Shown: in pieces, positions 17,147-25,673 of the stretch
How positions within the stretch are numbered: the first letter of the stretch is position 1
Layout of the letters: the number at the start of each line of letters is the position of its first letter
Assembly (NCBI RefSeq): GCF_018129965.1
Contig: NZ_JAFCKW010000022.1
Location: 1-64,000, forward strand
Source: Bradyrhizobium diazoefficiens
GTDB lineage: Bacteria; Pseudomonadota; Alphaproteobacteria; Rhizobiales; Xanthobacteraceae
Direction: 5' to 3'
DNA: 64,000 bases
Notes under the pieces: generated by a model
Database searches by the model: none
Seen by the model: the letters and a program-made list of their open reading frames with translations, nothing else
Told to the model about the DNA's origin: nothing
Translations under genes and position numbers: made by a program

Positions 17147-17467
17147 TCAGACCGCCGAGGTGATCCACTGCTGGAGCTTCGCCTTCGGCGCGGCGCCGAC
17201 CTGGCGAGAGGCCATCTCGCCGCCCTTGAAGATCATCAGGGTCGGAATCGACATCACGCCGTATTTCGACGCGGTCTTCGGGCTCTCGTCGACGTTGAGC
17301 TTGACGATCTTGACCTTGTCGCCCATCGCGCCGGCGATCTCGTCGAGCGCGGGGGCGATCATGCGGCAGGGGCCGCACCACTCGGCCCAGAAATCGACGA
17401 CGACGGGGCCGTTTGCCTTGAGCACTTCGGCTTCGAAATCGGTGTCGGAAACCTTGCCAACGGCCAT
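17147..17467 (-). CDS. trxA: Thioredoxin
   Basis: This cytoplasmic disulfide reductant serves ribonucleotide reductase, methionine sulfoxide reductases and others. The 106-residue product has the active site FWAEWCGPCRMIAPALDEIA, followed by VKIVKLNVDESPKTASKYG and the cis-proline loop VMSIPTLMIFKGGE. The ATG at 17467 has GAGG about eight bases upstream and gives the standard length; an in-frame ATG at 17527 would add a 20-residue non-conserved head. It is the last gene of the divL-to-trxA series on this strand and is followed by a strong terminator. Confidence 0.97.
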   Translation of the reverse strand: MAVGKVSDTDFEAEVLKANGPVVVDFWAEWCGPCRMIAPALDEIAGAMGDKVKIVKLNVDESPKTASKYGVMSIPTLMIFKGGEMASRQVGAAPKAKLQQWITSAV

Positions 17468-17536
17468 GGGAGTACCTCGTTCGGTTGAAAGAGAATCGGC
17501 GCGACCTGGAATCGCGCCGGGGATCATGCAGCCAAC

Positions 17537-20500
17537 CTATGAACGGCCCCTTGCCGGGTCAAGGACGCTCACGCCGACATGAAGGGATGCCAGCGCCGCG
17601 TCCAGCGCGGAGGCTGAAATCTCCATATATTTAAGGGCCTCGGTCCAGAGCAGGACCGCCCTGACCGGCTTTTGGGGATAAAGCCGCGCCAGGACCGCCC
17701 GGTACAGCGCAAGTTGTCGGACATAGGTGGCGGGCGCCTCGGCCGCGCTTTTGGGCGCGGCCTGGTTGGTCTTGAAATCGACGATCAGAACCTCATCCGG
17801 ACGAACGACCAGGCGGTCGATCTGCCCCGCCACCAATGCGGGGGTGTGGCCCGGCCGCTCCAGCCGGCCGACGATGGGAACTTCCGCCCGGCTGCCGGAT
17901 GCAAACACGGCTGCGAAGCGCGGTTCGGAGATCAAGGCCAGCACCTTGTCGGCCAGCGCCGTGCGGTCGGCCTCCGGCCAGTCCGAGGCATTGCGCGCCA
18001 TGAAGCCGAGCGCGGCCTCGCGCCGACGCTCGGCGGCGATGTCGGGCAGGGATTGCAGCAGCCGGTGCACCAGCGTGCCGCGTTGCAGTGCCAGCGCGCG
18101 GGACTGGACCGATTCGCCTGACCGCACGCTGCGGCCTTCCCCGGCCGATTGGCCGGAGGGACGCAGCGGATCGTCGTCGAGCGGCACGGGGGGCGCCGGC
18201 GTCCGCAGCCAGCCGGGCAACGCGGTCGCCTGGTCCACCAGTGTAGCAGGCGTACCCAGCGCAGCGACATCCTCGGGACGGGCGAACCTCGTCACCTTGC
18301 CGAGCGGCGTCTCGATGGTCTGCCTGTCGAGGCCCGAGCCTTTGAGCCCGGTGTCGATCAGGTCGTACCAGCTCAGCTTGCGGACCGTCTTCATGTTGCC
18401 GGGCATGCAGCCGCCGACGATCAGCCGATCGGCCGCGCGGGTCATCGCGACATAGAGCAGGCGGCGATATTCGTCCTCGGTCTCCTCGATCATCGCCTTG
18501 CGTGCATCGGCGACGGGCTTGGGATCATCCGCCTTGCGTCCCGCCCAGACCACGACCTCGCCGCCATTGCCGCGCGGCACGTGGATCAGCCGGACCCGCT
18601 GCGAATCCGCGGGCGAGGACGTGGTGTCGACCATGAATACGACGGAAGCCTCGAGGCCCTTGGCGCCGTGCACCGTCATCACCCGCACCTCGTCGCGGGA
18701 GATCTCCATGTCGCGCTTCACTTCGGTGTCGGCCGAGCGCAGCCAGGCCATGAAGCCCTGCAGCGAGGCCGGCGCCTTGCGCTCATAGGCGAGCGCCAGT
18801 TCCAGGAACTCGTCGAGCGCGTCGTTGGCCTCATGGCCGAGCCGCCGCAGGATACGCGCGCGTCCGCCGTCGCCGCCGAGCAGCCAGCCATAGAAGGCAA
18901 AGGGCGTCTCCTCGCGCGCACGAATCTCGCAAGTCTCGAGGCGCCGCAGCACGGCCGTGAATTTCTCGCTTCCAGCCGCATGCTCGCCGAGCGCGCGGCG
19001 CAGCGATCCCTTGCGGCCGTGCGCAAGCTGAAACAGATCGTCGTCGTCGAGGCCGAACAGCGGGCTCTTCAGCGCCACCGCCAGCGCGAGGTCGTCCTGC
19101 GGCAGCAGCAGCGCGTCCGCCAGATTCATCAAATCGATGATGCCGATGTGTTCGGTGAGCTTGAGCCGGTCGGCGCCTGCCACCGGGACATTGGCGTGCT
19201 TGAGCGCCTGGATCACCGCATCGAACGCGTTGCCGCGCCGCCGCACCAGGATCAGCATGTCGCCATAGCGCAGCGGACGCCGCTCGCCTTCGTGACCGGT
19301 CAGCGTGCCGCTCTCGACCAGCCGCTTGATCTCGGCCTGGATGCGGCGCGCGAGCTTGACCTCCGGGCTGGTGACGGCGACGCCGTCGAACGGCGCGCGC
19401 CAGCCCTCGATGTCCTGTCTCTCGTCGGCTTCCGCCAGATCCCAGAGCTCGATCACGCTCGGGCCCGCGTCTGCGAGCGCGTTGTGCAGGGGATGGCCGA
19501 TTTCGACCGAATGGATGCTCTTGTAGATCGCGGGATCACGGAAGACGTGGTCGACCGAGTGCAGGATGGTCGCGCCCGAGCGGAACGAATAGGTGAAGGC
19601 GACGGGATCGAATTTCAGTCCGGCCGCGGTGAACTTGCGGTGCAGCTCGCGCCGCCGCGCGTCGAACTCGTGCGGAGCCGCGCCCTGGAACGAGAAGATC
19701 GATTGCTTCTCGTCGCCGACGGCGAACACCGTGCGGTTCAGCCCCTCGCGCGCGCCTTCGCCGGAGGTGAACTCCGAGATGATGTGCGCGACGATGTCCC
19801 ATTGCCGCGGGCTGGTGTCCTGGGCCTCGTCGATCAGAACGTGGTCGACGCCGCGGTCGAGCTTGTAATGCACCCAGCCCGACGCGACGCGATTCAGCAT
19901 CGCCAGCGTCTTGTCGATGAGGTCGTCATAGTCGAGCAGGCCGCGCTCCTGCTTCTCGCGGCGGTAGTTTGCGGCGGCTGCGGTCGCGATATGCAGGAGA
20001 GCCGTGCTGCGGTCGCGCAGGGTCACCGCGCGGCGCTTCTCGATCAGGCCAGCGAGACGCTGCGCCTCGTTCTCGAACAGGCGCGCGACCGAAGGGTTCT
20101 GTTCGCCGAACTTCTTGGTCAGCACCGCCTTGCGCGGCAACTTCTCGTCGGTGAGGAAGACGCCGAGATAGGCGTCGACCTGCGCGGCCCCGGAAAACAC
20201 TTTTGTTTCGCGGAGCCGGCTGGCCTGGTCGTTGTCGGACTTGCTGCCGTCCTGAAGCGCGAACGCGATGTCGTCCCAGCGCGATCGCGGCAGGAACGGT
20301 CCGTCGAGAATCTCCGTCTCGACATCCTCGATGCGGTCGCCGGCATCGACGCCCAGCGCCGCGGCCATCTGCGCGGCGGCCGCCTGTGCATTGCCGGCCT
20401 CGTCGGTCCAGGCCATGAAATGGTCGCGGCTGAGACAGGCCTCGCGCACGACCTCCTTGAAGGTGACGTCGGCGGCGCTCGCCATCGCGGTCAGCAGCGC

Positions 20501-21046
20501 GCGGCCGGTGACGCTGTCAGGATCGCGCGCCGCCTCCAGCAGCACTTTCAGATTGGCCCGCTCCATCATGTCGGTCTGGTCGCGCTCGTCGATGACCGCG
20601 AAGCGTGCGGGCACGTTGGCCTCGAACGGAAATTGCTGGAGCAGGCGCGTGCACAGCGCGTGGATGGTCTGCACCTTCAGCCCGCCCGGCGTCTCCAGCG
20701 CGCAGGCGAACAGCTTTCGCGCCTCGCGCCGCAGCTTTGCGTTGGGATGCGGAATGCCGACCGCGACGATCGCCCTGGTGAGCGCATCGTCGTCCAGCGT
20801 CACCCAATGGCCAAGCGTGGTGAAGACACGCTCGGCCATGTTGGCCGCGGCCGCCTTGGTGAAGGTGATGCAGAGGATTTTTTCCGGCGGCACGCCCGAC
20901 AGCAGCAGCCGGATCACGCGCTGCACCAGCACATGGGTCTTGCCCGAGCCGGCATTGGCCGACACGAAGGCCGACGCGGTGGGATCGGACGCGCGCGCCT
21001 GCCGCGCGCGCACCTCATCGGGAATTGGACGGGGCGCCTTCACCAT
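17537..21046 (-). CDS. addA: Double-strand break repair helicase/nuclease AddA
   Basis: AddA is the UvrD-like helicase plus nuclease subunit of AddAB, which processes double-strand ends for RecA. The 1169-residue product has the Walker A motif FVSANAGSGKTHVLVQRVIR, LCITFTKAAAANMAERV (motif Ia), HVLIDEAQDTSPRQWDI (Walker B), VGDEKQSIFSFQGA and VMTVHGAKGLEASVVFMVDT (motif V), then EDEYRRLLYVAMTRAADRL. A RecB-type nuclease follows at the C terminus (VLIVDFKTNQAAPKS, then YVRQLALYRAVL). The ATG at 21046 overlaps the addB stop by seven bases and is preferred to the in-frame ATG at 21079. It is coupled to addB. Confidence 0.96.
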   Translation of the reverse strand: MVKAPRPIPDEVRARQARASDPTASAFVSANAGSGKTHVLVQRVIRLLLSGVPPEKILCITFTKAAAANMAERVFTTLGHWVTLDDDALTRAIVAVGIPHPNAKLRREARKLFACALETPGGLKVQTIHALCTRLLQQFPFEANVPARFAVIDERDQTDMMERANLKVLLEAARDPDSVTGRALLTAMASAADVTFKEVVREACLSRDHFMAWTDEAGNAQAAAAQMAAALGVDAGDRIEDVETEILDGPFLPRSRWDDIAFALQDGSKSDNDQASRLRETKVFSGAAQVDAYLGVFLTDEKLPRKAVLTKKFGEQNPSVARLFENEAQRLAGLIEKRRAVTLRDRSTALLHIATAAAANYRREKQERGLLDYDDLIDKTLAMLNRVASGWVHYKLDRGVDHVLIDEAQDTSPRQWDIVAHIISEFTSGEGAREGLNRTVFAVGDEKQSIFSFQGAAPHEFDARRRELHRKFTAAGLKFDPVAFTYSFRSGATILHSVDHVFRDPAIYKSIHSVEIGHPLHNALADAGPSVIELWDLAEADERQDIEGWRAPFDGVAVTSPEVKLARRIQAEIKRLVESGTLTGHEGERRPLRYGDMLILVRRRGNAFDAVIQALKHANVPVAGADRLKLTEHIGIIDLMNLADALLLPQDDLALAVALKSPLFGLDDDDLFQLAHGRKGSLRRALGEHAAGSEKFTAVLRRLETCEIRAREETPFAFYGWLLGGDGGRARILRRLGHEANDALDEFLELALAYERKAPASLQGFMAWLRSADTEVKRDMEISRDEVRVMTVHGAKGLEASVVFMVDTTSSPADSQRVRLIHVPRGNGGEVVVWAGRKADDPKPVADARKAMIEETEDEYRRLLYVAMTRAADRLIVGGCMPGNMKTVRKLSWYDLIDTGLKGSGLDRQTIETPLGKVTRFARPEDVAALGTPATLVDQATALPGWLRTPAPPVPLDDDPLRPSGQSAGEGRSVRSGESVQSRALALQRGTLVHRLLQSLPDIAAERRREAALGFMARNASDWPEADRTALADKVLALISEPRFAAVFASGSRAEVPIVGRLERPGHTPALVAGQIDRLVVRPDEVLIVDFKTNQAAPKSAAEAPATYVRQLALYRAVLARLYPQKPVRAVLLWTEALKYMEISASALDAALASLHVGVSVLDPARGRS

Positions 21047-24000
21047 TCCTCGATCCCCAGGCCGCCGGCCGCGGACCATTCCTTGATCCGGGCGAGATCG
21101 TCATAGGTGCCGTAGCGGTTGGTCCACATCGGCAGGTTCAGCGAGATATAGGGCTGGGTCTCGTCATCGAAGGCACGGATCAGCGCCTCCAGCTTGGCGC
21201 GCGCCTCCGCGGCGGCCGTGTCCGGCGGCTGCGGCTCGTCGCTCTGTTTGAACTTGAGTTCGAGGATGCGTTCTTCCCCCGGCGGATTGTTGCCGCTCAG
21301 GCGGACATAGACGAGCTGGCTCACCGAGGCGCCGGCATCGATGTCGGGAAAGCCGCCCTCGCGCAGGATCGCGGCTTCCAGCGTGAGCTGCGGTGACAGG
21401 CCCATGCGGACCTGCTTTCCGGTCGGCGGCTGTCCGGTCTTGTAGTCGAGGATGGCGTAGAAGCCGCCCTGGCGCCGCTCGATGCGATCGGCGCGCGCCG
21501 AGAGACGGAAGCTGCGCTCATGATCGAGCGGGATCGAGATCTCGCCGCGGGTTTCCGCCGTGATCGCCTCGATCGCATCGCGGCGCACTGTCTCCCATTC
21601 GCCGAACCAGCGCGCGATCCGCTGGAAGCGCGGCCACCACAGCGCGCGCGCCTCGGGCCGCTCCATCAGCGGCAGGAAATGCTTCTCGCCGATCGCGCGC
21701 AGCACGCGGGCGGGATCGGGCGGCAGATGCGTGGCGTAGGTCTCGGTGAACTCGCCGAGCGCATCGTGGATCGCCGAGCCGCGGTCGGCGGCCGACAGCG
21801 GCATATCGACGGGGTCGAGCGCGGCGAGCTTCAGGATGCGCTTGGCGTAGATCGTGTAGGGGTCGCGCAACCAGTCTTCGATCTCGGTGACCGACATCGT
21901 CAGCGGACGCGTCGCGCGCGGTGGTCGCGGCTCGGGCTGCTTGACCGGTTTGACCTCGTCCGGCTGGTCGAGCGCTTCGGCGAATATCACGTATTTTTCG
22001 CCGGCGCGAACGGCCGCCTTCCAGTGCGCATCGCCCGCGACCGCCTCGAGCCGGTGCAGGAAGCGCGAGGCGACCGCCGGCGCGCCGCCCGCCTTGGCGG
22101 AATGGGTGAGGATCACCTCGCCGCCGCCCAGCAGTTGCGCGAAATCGTGGGCGGAAAGGCCGATGCGGCGCTCCGGCAGATCGAGGCCGAGCTCGTGCCG
22201 CATCGGACGGCTGAGCCAGGGATCGATGCGCGGCGCCGGCGGCCAGACGCCTTCGATCAGACCGCCGACGATGATTCGGTCGGCCTGCATGAGGCGCGAT
22301 TCCAGCGGGCCGTAGATCTGCAGCCGCGCGCCGGGCCTGTCGCGCCGTCGTACCGCGCGGTCGCCGAACGCGGTCTGGAAAACATCGGGATAGTCGGCAA
22401 GCGGCACCATCAATCCGCTGGTGGTGCCGCCGCGCAGCAGATCGTCGAAGGCGCCGGCGAGCGCGAGGCCCTCGCGGTCCTCGAAGGCGTGCGGGATGCC
22501 CTGCTCGTCGCATGAGAGCTCGATCAGGATCTCGCGGTGCCGGTGGGCAAGCTCGGCGAGGTCATACGGCTTCGACGATGCCAGGCTTTCGATCGGCGCC
22601 AGGGCTTTCTGCAAACTGTCGATCAGCGCATGGGCACGATCGAGATCTTCCGCCTTGAGGCGTGCGCGCGGCTCGGCCCTGTGGAGCGCAGAGACTTCGC
22701 TGCGCCACAGCTTTGCCAGCTCCTCGCGAAAGCGATTGAACTCGCGACGCAGCCCCGCGGTGCCCGCAGGCGGGCGGGTGCCGTGCAGGACCGCAAGCTC
22801 GAGGTCTTCGATCGCCGTTTGCCACGCGCCGGGCGCGCGGCCGAGCCGGCACAGCGGATGCTTGAGCATCGCCAATAGCGTCGCCGGCTCCAGGCCCTTG
22901 GTCGCGGCTTCCGCCGCGAGGCGCGCGAAGATTCCGGCGGAGGTCTCCATCAGCACGTCGCCGCCGGAATCATCGAAAGCGAGATCCCATCGGGTCAGCG
23001 CGGCCATTACCCGCCGCGCCAGCGCGCGGTCAGGCGTCACCAGCGCCGCCGATTTGTCGAGATGCCGCGCCTCGCGCATCGCAATGGCGATCGCGAGCGC
23101 TTCCATTTCGGGATTGGGGGCTTCCACCACCGCCAGATGAGCCATGCCGCCGGCGATCCTGGCCGCGACATCGGGCTGCTTGAGCCGGTCGTACCAGACC
23201 TCCGTACTGGCGGACGGCCGCATCGATTCCGACGCCAGAAGATCGCGGCCACCTTCCGCGGGGGGCTGCAGGATCTCGACATCGCTGCGCTTGAGGCCGA
23301 ACCGATCCAGCAGCGCGTGCAAGGAATATTGCGGATGATTCGAGGCCGGATGCTCCACGAACTTGCCGAGCGAATCGCGTACCCCGCCGATGGTGCGCCA
23401 GGCATCGTCATCGAGATCGGTGTCGAGTCCCGGCAGCACGACGGCGCCGTGCGGCAGCGAAGCGACCGCATGCAGGAATTTTGCGGTGGCCGGCATCGAG
23501 CCGGTCGATCCGGCAGCGATCACGGGGCCGCGGGGATTTGTGGTCAGCCGGCCGGCTTCCGCGGCGATCAGGAGATCGCGCCGCGCCGCAGGCTCGATCC
23601 GGTTGATTTCGGCGAGGTGGCCGGGCCAGGCGATGCGGGCGATGCGCAGGAATTCGAGCGAATGCTGCCAGTAGCGGTCGAGCATGTCGGGTACGAGGCC
23701 ATCGAGCGTGCTCCAGTCGACGCCGCGCGTGACCATGTCGTCGATCAGGCGTGCGAGGTCACCGGCCAGCGCCAGCGTCGAGGCGGGGCCGCCGACCACC
23801 AGCGGCGACAGCACCGGGCCCTTGGCCCAGGCGGCGACGAGCTGCGCCAGCGTCAGCCGCCGCTCGAGTTCGCCGAGCCGCGGCGGAATGTCGAGCGGCG
23901 TTGCGCCCGAAAACTGCTCGCCTTCGTCCGCGAAGGCGAGCTCGTCCTCGTCGATGTCGCCGAGCGCGACGATGCGCGGCAGCATCACGGCATCGGCCTT

Positions 24001-24186
24001 CATCTCGTCGAGGAAGATGTCGCGGACGACGCGCATGGCGCGCCGCGTCGGCAGGTACAGCGTGGCATCGGCCAGCCGCGCCGGCTCCTTGCGCGCCTCG
24101 AATCCGTTCACCAGCCGGCCGTCGAGCAGGGCCGTGACGACCGTGCGCAGGAACGGAACCGAGAGGGGAACGCTGAAAACGCGCAT
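21040..24186 (-). CDS. addB: Double-strand break repair protein AddB (alphaproteobacterial type)
   Basis: AddB is the partner of AddA, a 1048-residue inactivated-helicase plus nuclease subunit that recognises recombination hotspots in related systems. The N terminus reads FSVPLSVPFLRTVVTALLDG and LYLPTRRAMRVVRDIFLDEM, typical of alphaproteobacterial AddB; no Walker A lysine motif is visible there. The C-terminal nuclease shows SVTEIEDWLRDPYTIYAKRI, LSARADRIERRQGGFYAILD and DYKTGQPPTGKQVRMGLSPQ followed by LTLEAAIL. The four-Cys iron-sulfur cluster of Gram-positive AddB is not seen. The gene starts about 230 bases downstream of murU, across a repeat, and overlaps addA. Confidence 0.93.
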   Translation of the reverse strand: MRVFSVPLSVPFLRTVVTALLDGRLVNGFEARKEPARLADATLYLPTRRAMRVVRDIFLDEMKADAVMLPRIVALGDIDEDELAFADEGEQFSGATPLDIPPRLGELERRLTLAQLVAAWAKGPVLSPLVVGGPASTLALAGDLARLIDDMVTRGVDWSTLDGLVPDMLDRYWQHSLEFLRIARIAWPGHLAEINRIEPAARRDLLIAAEAGRLTTNPRGPVIAAGSTGSMPATAKFLHAVASLPHGAVVLPGLDTDLDDDAWRTIGGVRDSLGKFVEHPASNHPQYSLHALLDRFGLKRSDVEILQPPAEGGRDLLASESMRPSASTEVWYDRLKQPDVAARIAGGMAHLAVVEAPNPEMEALAIAIAMREARHLDKSAALVTPDRALARRVMAALTRWDLAFDDSGGDVLMETSAGIFARLAAEAATKGLEPATLLAMLKHPLCRLGRAPGAWQTAIEDLELAVLHGTRPPAGTAGLRREFNRFREELAKLWRSEVSALHRAEPRARLKAEDLDRAHALIDSLQKALAPIESLASSKPYDLAELAHRHREILIELSCDEQGIPHAFEDREGLALAGAFDDLLRGGTTSGLMVPLADYPDVFQTAFGDRAVRRRDRPGARLQIYGPLESRLMQADRIIVGGLIEGVWPPAPRIDPWLSRPMRHELGLDLPERRIGLSAHDFAQLLGGGEVILTHSAKAGGAPAVASRFLHRLEAVAGDAHWKAAVRAGEKYVIFAEALDQPDEVKPVKQPEPRPPRATRPLTMSVTEIEDWLRDPYTIYAKRILKLAALDPVDMPLSAADRGSAIHDALGEFTETYATHLPPDPARVLRAIGEKHFLPLMERPEARALWWPRFQRIARWFGEWETVRRDAIEAITAETRGEISIPLDHERSFRLSARADRIERRQGGFYAILDYKTGQPPTGKQVRMGLSPQLTLEAAILREGGFPDIDAGASVSQLVYVRLSGNNPPGEERILELKFKQSDEPQPPDTAAAEARAKLEALIRAFDDETQPYISLNLPMWTNRYGTYDDLARIKEWSAAGGLGIEEW

Positions 24187-24291
24187 GGGCTGCCTGATTC
24201 GAAGGATCAGGCGCCAATATAGGGAGGCGGACTCAAATGGATATGGGTGGAGGGGAGATAGTCCCCGCTGTTTGTCGAAGTTCGTAGTGTC

Positions 24292-24395
24292 GTAGAGTGG
24301 GTTAGACGGCGGACTGCGCGAAGCGTGGGCCGATGGCGTAACCCACCGTTTGTCGCTGTGGAAACAGGTGGGTTACGCTGACGCTAACCCACCCC
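24292..24395. repeat. Interspersed repeat, GTAGAGTGGG family, copy 1
   Basis: The element begins GTAGAGTGGGTTAG and ends CTAACCCACCCC; the inner blocks GTAACCCACC and GGTGGGTTAC also pair. A second member of the family with the same GTAGAGTGGG start is at 49678-49768. It fills the murU-addB gap. Confidence 0.65.
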
Positions 24396-24418
24396 ACGGC
24401 ACCGTGCTCAAAAGCGAC

Positions 24419-25141
24419 TTACGCCACGCTCTCCAGAAACGCCTCTTCCGCCGCATGCACCGCATCGGGGGTGCCGACATGCATCCAGACGCCGTCGAGG
24501 CGCAGGCCGAACAAGCGCTCCTGCTCGTTTGCGCGGTCGAACATTCTGGTGAGCGAGAACTCGCCCGCCGGTGCGTCCGCGAAGATCGACGGCGACAGGA
24601 TGGCGGCGCCGGCATAGACGAACGGCACGACTTCCTTTTCCTTGCGCTTGCGCAAGGCGCCGTCGGGCAGCATGCCGTAATCGCCGCGGCCGCTATAGCC
24701 GATGCTGGTCGCGGTCGGCGCCATCAACAGCAATATGTCCATGCGCGCGGGATCGAAATTCTCCGCGAGCCGGGTCAGATTCGAGCGCACGCCGTCGATC
24801 CACAGCGTGTCCGAATTGACATGGTAGAACGGCGCATCGCCAAGCAGCGGCAGGGCCTTGACGACGCCGCCACCGGTGCCGAGCACCTGGTCGCGCTCGT
24901 CCGAAATGGTGACGCGCGGGTGCTGGCGGGATGCGACGTGGTTGATGATCTGGTCCGGAAGATAGTGCACGTTGACGATCGCGTCGGTGACGCCGGCCTG
25001 GCCGAGCTTGTCCAGCACGTGGTCGAGCAGCGGCTGGCCGGCCACCGGCACGAGCGGCTTCGGCATCGTCTCCGTCAACGGACGCATGCGCAGGCCGAAT
25101 CCTGCGGCGAGCACCATGGCTTTGGTCGGCTTGACGGACAT
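24419..25141 (-). CDS. murU: N-acetylmuramate alpha-1-phosphate uridylyltransferase (MurU-type nucleotidyltransferase)
   Basis: This 240-residue sugar-1-phosphate nucleotidyltransferase has the signature AMVLAAGFGLRMRPLTETMP followed by KPLVPVAGQPLLDHVLDKL, the NVHYLPDQIINHV strand, ERDQVLGTGGGVVKALPLL and HVNSDTLWIDG. A WMHVGTPDAVHAAEEAFLES end is typical of MurU/HddC-like enzymes. The substrate call rests on context: the kinase AmgK is encoded just upstream as part of the TsaE fusion, and AmgK plus MurU form the recycling route from MurNAc to UDP-MurNAc that bypasses de novo synthesis. Without that context it would be called a mannose-1-phosphate guanylyltransferase-like protein. Confidence 0.87.
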   Translation of the reverse strand: MSVKPTKAMVLAAGFGLRMRPLTETMPKPLVPVAGQPLLDHVLDKLGQAGVTDAIVNVHYLPDQIINHVASRQHPRVTISDERDQVLGTGGGVVKALPLLGDAPFYHVNSDTLWIDGVRSNLTRLAENFDPARMDILLLMAPTATSIGYSGRGDYGMLPDGALRKRKEKEVVPFVYAGAAILSPSIFADAPAGEFSLTRMFDRANEQERLFGLRLDGVWMHVGTPDAVHAAEEAFLESVA

Positions 25142-25278
25142 CCTTGGCTTTCCTGGACTGGTCTCTCTCAGATTGCTGATTCCGCGCTGGCGGCAATCCT
25201 AGCACGGACCTCGTCTGTCCGCACCGCGTCTTACCGCCATAGCCAGCCGCCGTGACGGTTGTACGACGGGTATTGACG

Positions 25279-25596
25279 TTACGCCCCGATGGATGTGGCG
25301 CGCGTCTTTTTCTTCTTGTCGGCGAGCTTGAGAAAATTGACGCCGATCTGCTCGCCATTGACCCAGGCCAGTTCGCAGCGGCGGTAGGCAAGCCCGGTCG
25401 ACGACAGCAGGAGAAAGAATTCCTTCAGATGCAGGCCTTCGAAGGAGCCGTCGACGGTCAGCTTGGCGCCGGTCTCGGAAACGTCCTCCATGGTGCAGTC
25501 GCGGCGCCAGGTGCCGTCGATCCCCATCATCTGGGCCGGAACGCCGCGCTCGAAAACGACCCGGCTTTTTCCGCGCTGATCCGTCTTCACCGCCAT
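25279..25596 (-). CDS. PilZ-domain protein
   Basis: A small 105-residue single-domain protein. It shows a PilZ-like arrangement: QRGKSRVVFERGVPAQMM, CTMEDVSETGAKLTV (corresponding to the D/N-x-S-x-x-G motif) and INFLKLADKKKK-like end. The RxxxR c-di-GMP motif is not clearly complete, so ligand binding is uncertain. The ATG at 25596 gives a compact domain; the longer in-frame start at 25716 overlaps the tsaE-amgK gene end. It sits between the kinase and murU genes without known connection; many Bradyrhizobium genomes carry similar short PilZ proteins. Confidence 0.8.
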   Translation of the reverse strand: MAVKTDQRGKSRVVFERGVPAQMMGIDGTWRRDCTMEDVSETGAKLTVDGSFEGLHLKEFFLLLSSTGLAYRRCELAWVNGEQIGVNFLKLADKKKKTRATSIGA

Positions 25597-25673
25597 CCAC
25601 CCTTGCTTCAGCCCCGTATTTGTCCGGCTGCATTCGGGCGATGATACCGGCGTGATGGCTAACAGGTGGTAAA

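Noticed and set aside
17727..23140. Long plus-strand open frames opposite addA and addB
   Set aside because: They are reflections of the high-GC codon pattern of the true genes on the other strand; no family motifs.
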